Program-made: the position numbers and the translations under genes | Part shown: piece by piece, positions 55,729-64,000 of the stretch | Layout of the letters: each line of letters starts with the position of its first letter | Position numbering within the stretch: position 1 is the stretch's first letter | The notes under the pieces: model-generated | The model's database searches: none | The model's input: the letters and a program-made list of their open reading frames with translations, nothing else | Told to the model about the DNA's origin: nothing | Assembly: GCA_028284045.1 (NCBI GenBank) | Contig: JANQSN010000025.1 | Coordinates: 28,064-92,063, forward strand | Reading direction: 5' to 3' | Origin: Alphaproteobacteria bacterium | GTDB lineage: Bacteria > Pseudomonadota > Alphaproteobacteria > DSM-16000 > Inquilinaceae | Length of the DNA stretch: 64,000 nt

Positions 55729-56751
55729 TTACGACCGAACCTTAGCCAACCCCCCTAAGGCGGGCGACGGCACGGACTCCACGGCAAAGCAGGCCGCCGC
55801 CCCACTCGCCGTGGGCACCGGCTTGGGAACCTCGATCCGGCAGCGGTCCATCACCCGTGGACAGCGCGGGTGGAAGGCGCAGCCGGGCGGAGGGTCGATC
55901 GGATTGGGTATCTCCCCATCCACTTGTTGTCGTCGCCGCCCCGACAGCTCCAAATCCGGCACCGCGTCGAGAAGCATCCGGGTGTAGGGATGGTCCGGCG
56001 ACCGGAACAGCGTCTTGCTCTCGGCAGTCTCCACCAGCCGGCCAAGGTAGAGCACCCCGATCCGCGTCGCCATGTGCCGCACCACGGAAAGATCATGGCT
56101 GATGAAGAGGTAGGTCAGCCCCATCTCGTCCTGCAGGTCGCGCATCAGATTCAGGATCTGGGCCTGCACGGACACGTCGAGCGCCGACGTGGGCTCGTCG
56201 CAAACAATGAACTGGGGCTTCGAAGAAAGGGCGCGGGCTATGGCAATGCGCTGGCGTTGCCCGCCCGAGAACTCATGGGGGAACTTGTCGGCATCGCCGG
56301 CCGACAGGCCCACCGTGTCCAGCAACTCGCCCACCCGATGCGAGACGGCCACGCCCTTCAGCAACCCGAAGCGGTGGATCGGCTCGGCAATGATATCGCC
56401 CACGCGCCAGCGCGGATTCAGGCTTGCGAAGGGATCCTGGAAGATCATCTGGAAGCGCTTGCGCAGCGCGCGCATTTTGCTCCCGTCTGTCCCGTCAAGT
56501 CGGGTGCCGTCGAAGATGATCTGCCCTGACGTGGGCGCGAGCAATCCCACGATCATTCGGGCGATGGTGGACTTGCCCGATCCGCTTTCCCCGACCAGCG
56601 CGAAGGTCTCACCGCGGTTGATCGCGATGTCCACGTCAGCGACAGCGGTCAGGAACTGCCTCTCACCGCCCTCGAGCACGCGGTTTAGCCAGGGGCGAGA
56701 GATGTCAAAGCGCCGGCAAAGGCCCTCGACCTTCAAGAGCGGTTCCTCCAT
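55729..56751 (-). CDS. Dipeptide/oligopeptide ABC transporter ATP-binding protein (DppF type)
   Basis: A 340-aa ATPase: Walker A GESGSGKST, Q-loop FQDPFASLNPRW, signature FSGGQRQR, Walker B CDEPTSALD and H-loop ISHD, all intact. The C-terminal GCAFHPRCP...CR is the cysteine-containing oligopeptide-transporter extension. It is the last gene of a five-gene importer operon and overlaps the preceding ATPase by 47 nt. Confidence 0.92.
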   Translation of the reverse strand: MEEPLLKVEGLCRRFDISRPWLNRVLEGGERQFLTAVADVDIAINRGETFALVGESGSGKSTIARMIVGLLAPTSGQIIFDGTRLDGTDGSKMRALRKRFQMIFQDPFASLNPRWRVGDIIAEPIHRFGLLKGVAVSHRVGELLDTVGLSAGDADKFPHEFSGGQRQRIAIARALSSKPQFIVCDEPTSALDVSVQAQILNLMRDLQDEMGLTYLFISHDLSVVRHMATRIGVLYLGRLVETAESKTLFRSPDHPYTRMLLDAVPDLELSGRRRQQVDGEIPNPIDPPPGCAFHPRCPRVMDRCRIEVPKPVPTASGAAACFAVESVPSPALGGLAKVRS

Positions 56752-57739
56752 GGGCCTCCTCCGCGGTGGTCTCGGAAAGGAGCCAGCAGGCGACCTGCCG
56801 CCCGCCCGGCCGCTCGATCGGGCTTGGCCGCTCCGTGCGGCAGCGCGCGAATACTTGCTGGCAGCGTGGGTTGAAGGCGCAGCCAGTCGGGATCTCGTTC
56901 AATCGGGGCATGGCGCCGGGGATTTGCACGAGCCGGGTGCTTTCCAGCGTCAGTGTGGGGATGGAGCCCATCAGGCCCTGTGTGTAGGGATGCTCGGCCG
57001 CCGTGATGACGTCGCGCACCGGCCCCAGCTCGGCCAGCCGCCCGGCATAGAGCACCGCAACACGGTCGGCGGTTTCGGCGATGACACCCATGTCATGGGT
57101 AATCAGCAGAACCGAGGCGCCGCGCTCGGCGCAGATTTCCTTGATCAGGTCGATGATCTGCGCCTGCACGGACACATCCAGCGCGGTGGTCGGCTCGTCG
57201 GCGATCACGAGTTCGGGCTCTGCACACAGTGCCAGCGCAATCACCACGCGCTGGCGCATGCCCCCCGAGAAATGGTGCGGGTAGTCGTCGATCCGGCGCG
57301 CCGCGGCGGGGATGCCCACGCGGTCGAGCAGCGCGATGGCGCGCGCGCGGGCTGCGGCCTCCGTGACGTCGTCGTGGGTGCGGATCGTCTCCACTAGCTG
57401 CTGTGCGACTGTGTAGAGCGGATTCAGGCTCGTCAGGGGGTCCTGAAAGACCATGCCGATGCGGCGGCCCCGCACCTTGCGCATGGCCTCCGGCGAGAGA
57501 CTGTCGATGCGGTCGCCCCGCAGGTGAACCTCACCACCGGCGATGCGGCCCGGCGGCTCCAGCAGACCGATGATCGCGGCGCCGGTAAGGCTCTTGCCCG
57601 CACCGGACTCGCCCACCATCCCGAGGACCTCGCCCTTGCGGATGTTGAAGGATATCCGGTCGAGCGCGCGCAGCGTGCCGCGGCGGGTGGGAAACTCCAC
57701 GATGAGATCGCGGACAGACAAGACAGGGGGTTCGGTCAT
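56705..57739 (-). CDS. Dipeptide/oligopeptide ABC transporter ATP-binding protein (DppD type)
   Basis: A 344-aa ATPase with Walker A GESGAGKSL, Q-loop FQDPLTSLNPLY, signature FSGGMRQR, Walker B ADEPTTALD and the C-terminal GCAFNPRCQ extension. The ATG at 57739 overlaps the permease stop by 4 nt; an upstream extension of the frame is not needed. It forms the heterodimeric motor with the DppF-type protein. Confidence 0.92.
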   Translation of the reverse strand: MTEPPVLSVRDLIVEFPTRRGTLRALDRISFNIRKGEVLGMVGESGAGKSLTGAAIIGLLEPPGRIAGGEVHLRGDRIDSLSPEAMRKVRGRRIGMVFQDPLTSLNPLYTVAQQLVETIRTHDDVTEAAARARAIALLDRVGIPAAARRIDDYPHHFSGGMRQRVVIALALCAEPELVIADEPTTALDVSVQAQIIDLIKEICAERGASVLLITHDMGVIAETADRVAVLYAGRLAELGPVRDVITAAEHPYTQGLMGSIPTLTLESTRLVQIPGAMPRLNEIPTGCAFNPRCQQVFARCRTERPSPIERPGGRQVACWLLSETTAEEAHGGTALEGRGPLPAL

Positions 57740-58656
57740 CTCAGTCTCGGGTTCAGCGCGTCGCGGAGCCAGTCGCCAAGCAGGTTGACCGACAGCGCCA
57801 GCGCCAGAAGAGCCACCGAGGGGAAGACGAGGATCCACCACTCTCCGGAGAACAGGAACTGCTGCCCGATCCGAATGAGCGTCCCCAAGGAAGGCTGGGT
57901 CGGCGGCACGCCGACGCCCAAGAACGACAGCGTCGCTTCCGCGATGATCGCCAAGGCCAGACCGATGGTCGCGATCACCAAGACCGGCCCAATCACATTG
58001 GGCAGGATGTGCCGAAGCACGATCCGCACCGGATGCACACCGATGACCCGGGCGGCTTGCACATACTCCCGGCCCTTCTCAACCATCGTGGCCCCGCGCA
58101 CGACGCGGGCATACTGCACCCAATCCGAAAGCCCGATGGAGACGATCAGCACCCAAATCGCCACCTGCTCCCGCATCCCCGCCGGAATGAACCCGCGCGC
58201 AACACCGAAGATGAGAAGCGCGATCAGGATCGACGGAAATGATAGTTGCACATCGGCAATCCGCATCAACAGGCTGTCCACCCAACCCCCGCGCCAGCCC
58301 GCAAGCAGCCCCAGGGCAATCCCCAGAACCATGGCAAAGATGACCGCAGCGAAGCCGACAAAGAGCGAGATCCGCGCGCCGTAGAGAATGGTGGAGAGGA
58401 TATCCCGGCCCTGATGATCGGTGCCGAGAACAAACGCCTGCCCGGTGACGGCATTCGGCGTCCCGGGGGGCGTGAACCCGTTCATGAGGTTCAGGCTCGC
58501 CGGATCAAACGGGTTGTAGGGCGCCAGCCAAGGCGCGAAGACCGCGGCGAAGATGGTCCCAAGCGCCACGACCGCCGCCACGATGGCAATCGGCGAGTGA
58601 CGGAAGGACCAGGCGACATCGCTGTCCCAGATGCGAGCCAATCGGTCCATCAGCAT
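57736..58656 (-). CDS. Dipeptide/oligopeptide ABC transporter permease (DppC type)
   Basis: A permease of about 306 aa with the N-terminal SPIAIVAAVVALGTIFAAVF helix and the family landmarks LGTDHQGRDILSTILYGAR, GREYVQAARVIGVHPVRI and EATLSFLGVGVPPTQPS. Two start codons (58656, 58650) fit; both overlap or abut the upstream permease end. The frame extends further upstream only in antiphase. Confidence 0.91.
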   Translation of the reverse strand: MLMDRLARIWDSDVAWSFRHSPIAIVAAVVALGTIFAAVFAPWLAPYNPFDPASLNLMNGFTPPGTPNAVTGQAFVLGTDHQGRDILSTILYGARISLFVGFAAVIFAMVLGIALGLLAGWRGGWVDSLLMRIADVQLSFPSILIALLIFGVARGFIPAGMREQVAIWVLIVSIGLSDWVQYARVVRGATMVEKGREYVQAARVIGVHPVRIVLRHILPNVIGPVLVIATIGLALAIIAEATLSFLGVGVPPTQPSLGTLIRIGQQFLFSGEWWILVFPSVALLALALSVNLLGDWLRDALNPRLR

Positions 58657-58657
58657 C

Positions 58658-59641
58658 TCACGATGCTGCCGCCGCGCGGTCCACCCGCAGCCGCGGGTCC
58701 ACAACATAGTACAGCAGATCGACGATCAGATTGATCACCACGAAGACCAGAGCGATCAGCACCAAGTAGGCCGCCATCACGGGCACATCGACGGTCTGGA
58801 CGGAATTGATGAAGAGAGCTCCGACGCCTGGCCACTGAAACACCGTCTCGGTGATGATCGCGAAGGCGATGATCGACCCAAGCTGCAGCCCGGTGATCGT
58901 GATGACGGGCACGAGCGTATTCTTCAAGGCATGACCAAAGTTGATCGCCCGATTGGTCAGCCCGCGGGCCTTGGCAAACTTGATGAAATCGGCCCGCAAG
59001 ACCTCCAGCATCTGCGCCCGCACGAGACGCATGATCAGCGTCATTTGATAGAGCCCCAGCGTGATGGCCGGCAAGATCAGAGAAGCACGGCCGGAGGTGG
59101 AGAGGAGTCCCGTGCTCCACCAACCCAGGTCCACGACGTCACCGCGGCCGAACGAGGGCAGCCACTGAAGCTCCACCGCAAAGACCCAGATCAGCAAAAC
59201 CCCGATCAGGAATGTGGGCAGCGACACGCCAATGAGCGACACGGTCATGATCGTGTTCGACACCCAGCCGCGCCGGTTGAGCGCCGTGTAGACCCCAAAG
59301 CCCACGCCGAAGACAAAGGCCAGAGCGCCCGAGATCAACGCCAACTCCAGGGTCGCTGGCAGTCGCGACAGGATCAGCTCGCTCACCGGCAGTTGCAGCC
59401 GGTAGGAAATGCCGAAATCCCCCTGCAGCGCGCGCCAGACGAAATCCGCGAACTGCACGAAGATGGGGTCGTTAAGCCCGAGACGGTCCCGCAGCTCGGC
59501 GATGTCCTCCAGGGAGGTCTCCTGCCCCACCATGTTCACGAGCGGATCGCCCACAAAGCGGAAGAGCATGAACGAGACCAGCGCCACCGCGAGCATCACG
59601 GCGGCCGCCTGCACAAGGCGTCTGAGGATGTAGGCAAGCAT
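58658..59641 (-). CDS. Dipeptide/oligopeptide ABC transporter permease (DppB type)
   Basis: A 327-aa permease starting AYILRRLVQAAAVMLAVALVSFMLF. Landmarks are GLNDPIFVQFADFVWRALQGDFGIS, MRLVRAQMLEVLRADFIKFAKARGL and VDLLYYVVDPRLRV. It follows the binding-protein gene by 55 nt on the same strand. Confidence 0.92.
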   Translation of the reverse strand: MLAYILRRLVQAAAVMLAVALVSFMLFRFVGDPLVNMVGQETSLEDIAELRDRLGLNDPIFVQFADFVWRALQGDFGISYRLQLPVSELILSRLPATLELALISGALAFVFGVGFGVYTALNRRGWVSNTIMTVSLIGVSLPTFLIGVLLIWVFAVELQWLPSFGRGDVVDLGWWSTGLLSTSGRASLILPAITLGLYQMTLIMRLVRAQMLEVLRADFIKFAKARGLTNRAINFGHALKNTLVPVITITGLQLGSIIAFAIITETVFQWPGVGALFINSVQTVDVPVMAAYLVLIALVFVVINLIVDLLYYVVDPRLRVDRAAAAS

Positions 59642-59696
59642 CAGGGTATAAGGAGGCGGCCGCGCCGAAGGTAACGACGCGGCCGCCCAGGCTCGC

Positions 59697-61280
59697 TCAG
59701 TCGAACGTCATGGTGGTCATCCGCGGCTGGTTCTCGGGATGGACTTCAATGTTGGCGCCTTCCCGGGTGGCGTATGCCAAGAGCTGGTTGTGAACCATCA
59801 GGAACACCCGGTCGTCCTGCACCTGCTGCCAGATATCGGCGATGGTCTGGTCGCGGAGGTCCAGATCGGTCTCGGTGGCCAGCGACTGGATCATCTCATC
59901 CACCGCGGGGTTCGAGTATCGCGAACCGTTCCAGCCCCCGCGGGCCTCGACCTCGGAATGCACCAGGAAGTCGAAGACATACTGGCTGTCGAATGGCGGC
60001 ACGCCCCAGCCCAGGAGATAGAAGTCTGTCTCCCGGTTCTGGATCAGCGGGAAGTGAAGGGACCGCGACTGGCTCACCAAATTCGCGTCGATGCCGATCT
60101 GGGCCAGCATGCCCACAAACGCCTGACAGATCGCCTCGTCGTTCAGATAGCGATCATTGGGGCAGTTCAGGTCGACGGAAAAGCCGTCGCCATAGCCGGC
60201 TTCAGCCATCAACGCCTGAGCGCGGGGGATATCGGGTGGGCCGTAAGCGTCCAACGCCGCATCCCAGCCGTTCACGAACGGCGCCACGTTCTGGGCGCCC
60301 GGCACCGATTGGCCCCGCATCACGACCTGCTGGATCGCATCGCGGTCGAGCGACAGATGCATCGCCTCCCGCACCAGGGGATCGGCGAAGGGGTTGCCGT
60401 CAACGCTGGCCGAGATCAGATCCTCGGAGCCCATATCATAGGCGAAAAAGATCGTCCGGTTCTCCGCACCCGTGGTCACGGTGATCCCGTCGGTCTGCTC
60501 CAGCCGCGCGATGTCCTGCACCGGCACGTCCTGAACGAAGTCCACCTCACCGGAGAGAAGCGCCGCTATCCGCGTCGCGGCCTCGGAGATCGGGGTGTAG
60601 ATGATCTCGGTCACCTCGGGCGCCGCGTCCCAGTGGCTCTCGTTCACGGCCAGTTCGGTGAGCACCTCAGGGTCGCGCGAGACCAGTGTGTAGGGCCCGG
60701 TGCCGTTGGTGTTGCGCACCGCGAAGGTCTCTTCGCCCGCGGCGTAGTCTTGGGGCAGTTCGACCTCGTTCGCCACCGCCCAGTCACGGTCCATGATAAA
60801 GAAATTGGTCAGGTTCTGCGGGTAGAGCGGGGTCGGGCCCTCCATCTGAACACGCACCGTGAAGTCGTCCGCCGCCTCGGCACTGACCACGGAGGCATGC
60901 AGCGCCTTGAAGTCCGACGCCTCCGCCCGCACGCGCTCCAGCGAGAACACCACGTCATCGGCGGTGAAGGCGCTGCCATCGTGGAAGGTCACACCCTCGC
61001 GCAGTTCGAACACCCACACGGTCGGGTCCTCTGGATCGATGTACCAGTCCGTCGCCAGCCGCGGCGTCAGGCCGCCGTCGAGCGCGCGATCCACGAGCGT
61101 CTCGTAGATGTGGTGCAGCATCGTCGACGTCGGGCCCTCGTTCTGCGAATGCGGATCGAGCGTCAGCGCGTCGCCTACGCGGGCCCAGCGCAGCGTCTCG
61201 GCCGAAGCCGTGCCCATGGCCAGGACAAGCGCGGTGCTGGCCAACAGCATCCGTCCCGTCCAAGTGGAGGCCACCGTCAT
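59697..61280 (-). CDS. Dipeptide/oligopeptide ABC transporter substrate-binding protein (DppA type)
   Basis: A 527-aa family 5 binding protein. The signal peptide (MLLASTALVLAMGTASA, cut before ETLRWA) targets the periplasm. LTPRLATDWYIDPEDPTVWVFELREGVTFHDG and TADDVVFSLERVRAEAS are typical. The ATG at 61280 follows AGAAGGAGAAG. It heads a complete five-gene importer, separate from the riboswitch-linked one at 43578-48643. Confidence 0.92.
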   Translation of the reverse strand: MTVASTWTGRMLLASTALVLAMGTASAETLRWARVGDALTLDPHSQNEGPTSTMLHHIYETLVDRALDGGLTPRLATDWYIDPEDPTVWVFELREGVTFHDGSAFTADDVVFSLERVRAEASDFKALHASVVSAEAADDFTVRVQMEGPTPLYPQNLTNFFIMDRDWAVANEVELPQDYAAGEETFAVRNTNGTGPYTLVSRDPEVLTELAVNESHWDAAPEVTEIIYTPISEAATRIAALLSGEVDFVQDVPVQDIARLEQTDGITVTTGAENRTIFFAYDMGSEDLISASVDGNPFADPLVREAMHLSLDRDAIQQVVMRGQSVPGAQNVAPFVNGWDAALDAYGPPDIPRAQALMAEAGYGDGFSVDLNCPNDRYLNDEAICQAFVGMLAQIGIDANLVSQSRSLHFPLIQNRETDFYLLGWGVPPFDSQYVFDFLVHSEVEARGGWNGSRYSNPAVDEMIQSLATETDLDLRDQTIADIWQQVQDDRVFLMVHNQLLAYATREGANIEVHPENQPRMTTMTFD

Positions 61281-62180
61281 TTCACTTCTCCTTCTCGTTT
61301 CTTTACTTGATCTGAAGGCGCCGGGCTCGGGCCGGTCCAATGCGTGCAAATCTGACAGGTGGGAAAATCTGACAGGTCGGCGGGGAAGCATCAAGGCAGC
61401 TTGTCGAAGGGCACCGTCAGAGAAAGCTCGGTGCTGCCGGTCCGCTGCCGACTGGGCTGGACTCTAAGACACGACCAGTCCATTCCGCGACTTCAAGACA
61501 TCGGCTGAGATCATCCACGCGGCGGTGATGCTGTATATCCGGTTTCCGCTCTCGCTTCGCCACACGAGAGGCATGCCGCCGTCAGAGGGGAGCGAGGCAG
61601 TAGGGGGATACCCCAATTGAACGGCTGTGAGCGAAGATGGCGGCCATCGAGGCATCCGGTGACCGTGTTCTCATCCGGTTTGGCGTGGGCGCCCCGGGGC
61701 GGAGAGTTCGGAACGAAGGTCGAACGCGCAGTCCTGCGCTCAAGGAGCCCGAAGGGCGGTAGCGCAAATTGGGATTCTGGCGGACAGGGAGGGACGAAGT
61801 TCGAACTCCCTGTTTGGAGCATTGGCTGATTTTGAAGAGCAGTTGAAGCCCATCCGGCGCGAGCTGCTGGAGAACGGCCACAAAGGATAGCCTTTATGGC
61901 CGCACCTCAATTGAAGCAGGGGTGCGCCTGCACCCCTGCCCCTCTGGCGAAGAGTGGGGGTAGCAAGGGCAAGGAGGCTCCGAACGAGGGACCCCGCGAA
62001 AGCGGGGAGACGTTTGGATGCCTTGCCCGCGCGAGGGGCGAAGCCCCTTAGATCGCCTCTCAGTGCAACCTGACGCTACTCGGGTCCGGCCAGCACCACC
62101 GAAAAGGTTGAATCATCTCTCAGCAGCGTGTATTGGTGAATGTATGCAGATATGCGTACTGCACTACGAGGAGATAATCC
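61281..62180. other. Gene-poor stretch with hairpins, before accessory islet
   Basis: About 900 bases without a convincing gene. It holds two close copies of AAATCTGACAGGT (61348 and 61365), and a frame ending at 61890 that encodes an FEEQLKPIRRELLENG-like tail, possibly a gene remnant. Three hairpins follow: GCAGGGGTG/CACCCCTGC (61916-61939), CCCCGC-GAAA-GCGGGG (61992-62007) and AGGGGC/GCCCCT (62035-62049). GGGCAAGG (61967) can pair with CCTTGCCC (62021) around the second. GC content falls sharply near 62100. Confidence 0.5.
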
Positions 62181-62675
62181 ATGGGTGACGAAAATGCGAG
62201 GATCCGGCTCAAATTGGGGGCTTTTGAGGTCGAATACGAGGGTCAGAAGGACTTCTTGGAAGATGGACTAATTAATCTGGCGGAGAAGGCGTTAGCCTTG
62301 TATAAAGATAACAGGGGAACAATCCCGCAGGAGAATGCTGGTAATATTGGTGCAGGAGCCACTACCCCTCCGGGTGCCCTTGACCACTCTACTAACACCA
62401 TCGCGGCGCATTTGAATGCCAGCACAGGCCCAGATTTGATTATAGCTGCGGCGGCACATCTAGTGCTGGTTAAGGGACAGGAGAAATTTTCACGCAAAGA
62501 TATTAACGATGAGATGAAGGAAGCCACAACTTATTACAAGTCTAGCATTTCTAGCAATTTATCGAAATCTCTGGATACCTTGGTAAAGGCAAAACGACTT
62601 AACCAAATGGCTAAAGGCGTTTACGCACTAGCTGCTAGTGAGAAGAAGTCGCTGGAGGAAAAGCTTGCTCAGTGA
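62181..62675 (+). CDS. Hypothetical protein with C-terminal winged-helix-like region
   Basis: A 164-aa protein, not assigned to a named family. Residues ~1-55 are a beta/helix segment (RIRLKLGAFEVEYEG, LINLAEKALALY), then a Gly/Thr-rich linker. The C-terminal part (FSRKDINDEMKEATTYYKS, LSKSLDTLVKAKRLNQMAKGVYAL) has the helix-turn-helix plus wing pattern of winged-helix domains. The base composition is far lower in GC than in neighbouring genes, which suggests horizontal transfer. It overlaps the next gene by 11 nt, so the two form a module. Confidence 0.75.
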   Translation: MGDENARIRLKLGAFEVEYEGQKDFLEDGLINLAEKALALYKDNRGTIPQENAGNIGAGATTPPGALDHSTNTIAAHLNASTGPDLIIAAAAHLVLVKGQEKFSRKDINDEMKEATTYYKSSISSNLSKSLDTLVKAKRLNQMAKGVYALAASEKKSLEEKLAQ

Positions 62676-63390
62676 ATCTGATCTAAAGGTGTGGCTTCAC
62701 CGCGATCTTTCCCAGGCAGACAAGCTTTTTCTGATACTTGCGTCATTTGATTCACCATGCCAAGTGCGAGATTTGAAGGACCGAGCAAAGGCATGTGGGC
62801 TGGGTGCAGCGGCCAAATGGAATCCATCGGCAACGCTGGCAAAATCCAAAGGCCTCGCAATCCGAACCCCAAAGGGATGGGAAATCACTGAATCGGGCCA
62901 ACAGCGACTAAGGAACCTGGGGGTGACGAAGATCAGTCCTGCTGCGGTGCAGGTGGCTACAGATCTTCGCGCAGAGCTTCCAAAGATCAAGAATCCGAGC
63001 ACGCGCACGTTTGTGGAAGAGGCAATCAAATGTCACGAAGCAGAGCTATACCGATCGGCAATTGTAATGTCATGGTTGTCAGCCGTTGATATTCTTCATA
63101 ATCACGTACATTCCAACCATCTAAAAGCATTCAACATAGAAGCAAGAAGGGTTGATTCAAAATGGAAAGAGGCAAAGACCACAGATGATCTTGGCAAGAT
63201 GGGCGAAGCGGATTTCCTTGATCGAGTTGGCGCCCTCTCCATTATCGGAAAGAATGTAAAGAAGGAATTGAAGAATTGCTTGGATCGACGCAACGGCTGC
63301 GGTCATCCAAACTCGCTGAAGATCGCTGCTAATACGTCAGCTCACCATCTAGAAATACTTCTGCTGAACGTGTTCAAGGTGTTTCAATAG
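62665..63390 (+). CDS. Hypothetical protein with N-terminal winged helix and HEPN-like C-terminus
   Basis: A 241-aa protein. The N-terminal ~80 residues (LSQADKLFLILASFDSPCQVRDLKDRAKACGL, then a wing at RTPKGWEITESGQQRL) look like a winged helix. The C-terminal helical part carries CLDRRNGCGHPNS, where R-N-x3-H fits the R-x4-6-H catalytic motif of HEPN ribonucleases. HEPN proteins are common in defence and toxin systems; that role here is inferred. The TTG at 62665 follows GGAGG; a GTG at 62638 is possible. Low GC matches the preceding gene. Confidence 0.75.
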   Translation: MLSESDLKVWLHRDLSQADKLFLILASFDSPCQVRDLKDRAKACGLGAAAKWNPSATLAKSKGLAIRTPKGWEITESGQQRLRNLGVTKISPAAVQVATDLRAELPKIKNPSTRTFVEEAIKCHEAELYRSAIVMSWLSAVDILHNHVHSNHLKAFNIEARRVDSKWKEAKTTDDLGKMGEADFLDRVGALSIIGKNVKKELKNCLDRRNGCGHPNSLKIAANTSAHHLEILLLNVFKVFQ

Positions 63391-63918
63391 CGTCCAGCCG
63401 GGTGAAGTCCCACTAGCAGGGGGTTGCACAGGGGGCGGCACGCCCCCTTGCCGAGGGCCGCGCGGCGGCCCGAGTAGATGGCGTGTAGTACACGCACATC
63501 TTGCGCGAAGCGCACATGGGCGGGCCGATGACGGGGACGCCTGGAGTTACGTGGCGCGGCCTGAATAGGGCGTCACGCTCCGGCCCAGGCGCCACGAAGG
63601 GCTCAAAGGGCTTGTAGCCTGGAGGCGGCCTACCAGAGGATACAGAAGCAGCTAAGAGAAGGCGCTAGAGTGTTCGTGCGCGCCGACATCCGGCAAGGCG
63701 CTACGCCTCTTCGAGCAGATGTTCGAACTCTCGATCCGGATTCTCTCAGGCCATTGGAAAATATGGGGAAATGGCCGTTTTGAGTTGCGGCGCTTGGTGC
63801 TCAAACTGACCTTTTCGGAGCAGATCGCCTATAGCCGGACATCGGGGCTTCGAACCCCCGACTTATCTATTCTATTCAAAGCGTTAAGCCTCGATTTCGC
63901 AGCTAGAGCGGATTCGCA
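63391..63918. other. Hairpin-rich region, possible group II intron fragment
   Basis: About 530 bases without a gene. From 63391 to 63680 it is GC-rich with several stems, such as GGGGGCGGCACGCCCCC (63434-63450) and GGGCCGCGCGGCGGCCC (63457-63473). The opening CCAGCCGGGTGAAGTCCC recalls domain I sequences of bacterial group II introns, but no reverse transcriptase or domain V was seen. A T-arm-like GGGGCTTCGAACCCCC at 63856-63871 has no matching tRNA body. Confidence 0.35.
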
Positions 63919-64000
63919 TTATTCCGGTTCATAGCCGCATGCGGTGAAGAAGCTTCTGGCGTCGTTTGATGTGATGGCGTCGATGGCTTCGCGGATGGCG
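63919..64000 (-). CDS. IS630 family transposase, C-terminal end (partial)
   Basis: Reading the minus strand from the window edge gives an uninterrupted tail ending AIDAITSNDARSFFTACGYEPE and a TAA stop at 63919-63921. The pattern (AIxDAI...FFxxxGY) is typical of IS630-type transposase C-termini. Only 26 residues are inside the window, so integrity of the gene cannot be judged. Confidence 0.65.
   Translation of the reverse strand, partial: AIREAIDAITSNDARSFFTACGYEPE

Noticed and set aside
63851..63875. tRNA-like T-arm (GGGGCTTCGAACCCCC)
   Set aside because: No acceptor, D-arm or anticodon arm can be found around it.

Overview
The window is high-GC DNA from an alphaproteobacterium that fixes nitrogen. 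The draT-draG pair beside nifHDK, NifA/sigma-54 promoters, a bacteriophytochrome with its heme oxygenase, and a Zur box of alphaproteobacterial type fit a Rhodospirillales/Azospirillum-like organism best. This is an inference from gene content and order, because no 16S rRNA or other taxonomic marker lies in the window.

Layout. 1-33: 3' end of a tRNA, probably tRNA-Ser. 599-9158: a complete type I-E CRISPR-Cas operon (cas3, cas8e, cse2, cas7e, cas5e, cas6e, cas1, cas2). 9159-10348: leader and an array of 18 full repeats with strict 61-bp spacing; the terminal repeat is cut by an IS5-type insertion sequence (10348-11511). 11512-32191: a large nif region with three NifA/sigma-54 promoters. They serve (i) nifB-ferredoxin-nifZ-nifT-modABC, (ii) nifHDKEN-nifX-DUF269-fdxB, and (iii) iscA-nfu-nifV-nifW, an NfnAB-type fusion and a rubrerythrin-like protein. 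draG and draT, which switch nitrogenase reductase off and on, lie on the opposite strand just upstream of nifH.

32304-42459: a signalling block with a bacteriophytochrome HWE kinase and a receiver protein (minus strand), a divergent heme oxygenase, a large CheB-CheR-PAS-kinase hybrid with its own receiver protein, and a receiver-GGDEF-EAL protein. 42625-49292: a peptide/nickel-type ABC importer operon ending in an EamA transporter, with a clear cobalamin riboswitch upstream on the same strand. 49407-55407: a zinc-starvation block. A perfect Zur palindrome lies between divergent zur and hisI; zur is followed by a COG0523 GTPase, a small Smr-like protein, cysteinyl-tRNA synthetase, a 75-aa protein and a GMC oxidoreductase. 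55729-61280: a second, complete dipeptide-type ABC importer. 61281-64000: a lower-GC accessory islet with a two-gene winged-helix/HEPN-like module, many hairpins, and the end of an IS630-type transposase cut by the window edge.

How the parts work together. The nif genes cover FeMo-cofactor synthesis (nifB, E, N, X, V), molybdate uptake (modABC), the enzyme itself (nifHDK), electron supply (ferredoxins, Nfn-type transhydrogenase), FeS assembly/protection (iscA, nfu, nifW, nifZ, nifT) and post-translational control (draTG). nifA, nifS, a full-length nifU and nifQ are not in the window. The best candidates for little-described biology are the winged-helix/HEPN gene pair at 62181-63390, the B12-riboswitch-headed ABC/EamA operon, the Zur-linked HisI paralogue that has lost one zinc-binding cysteine, and the two unexplained small proteins in the zur operon.
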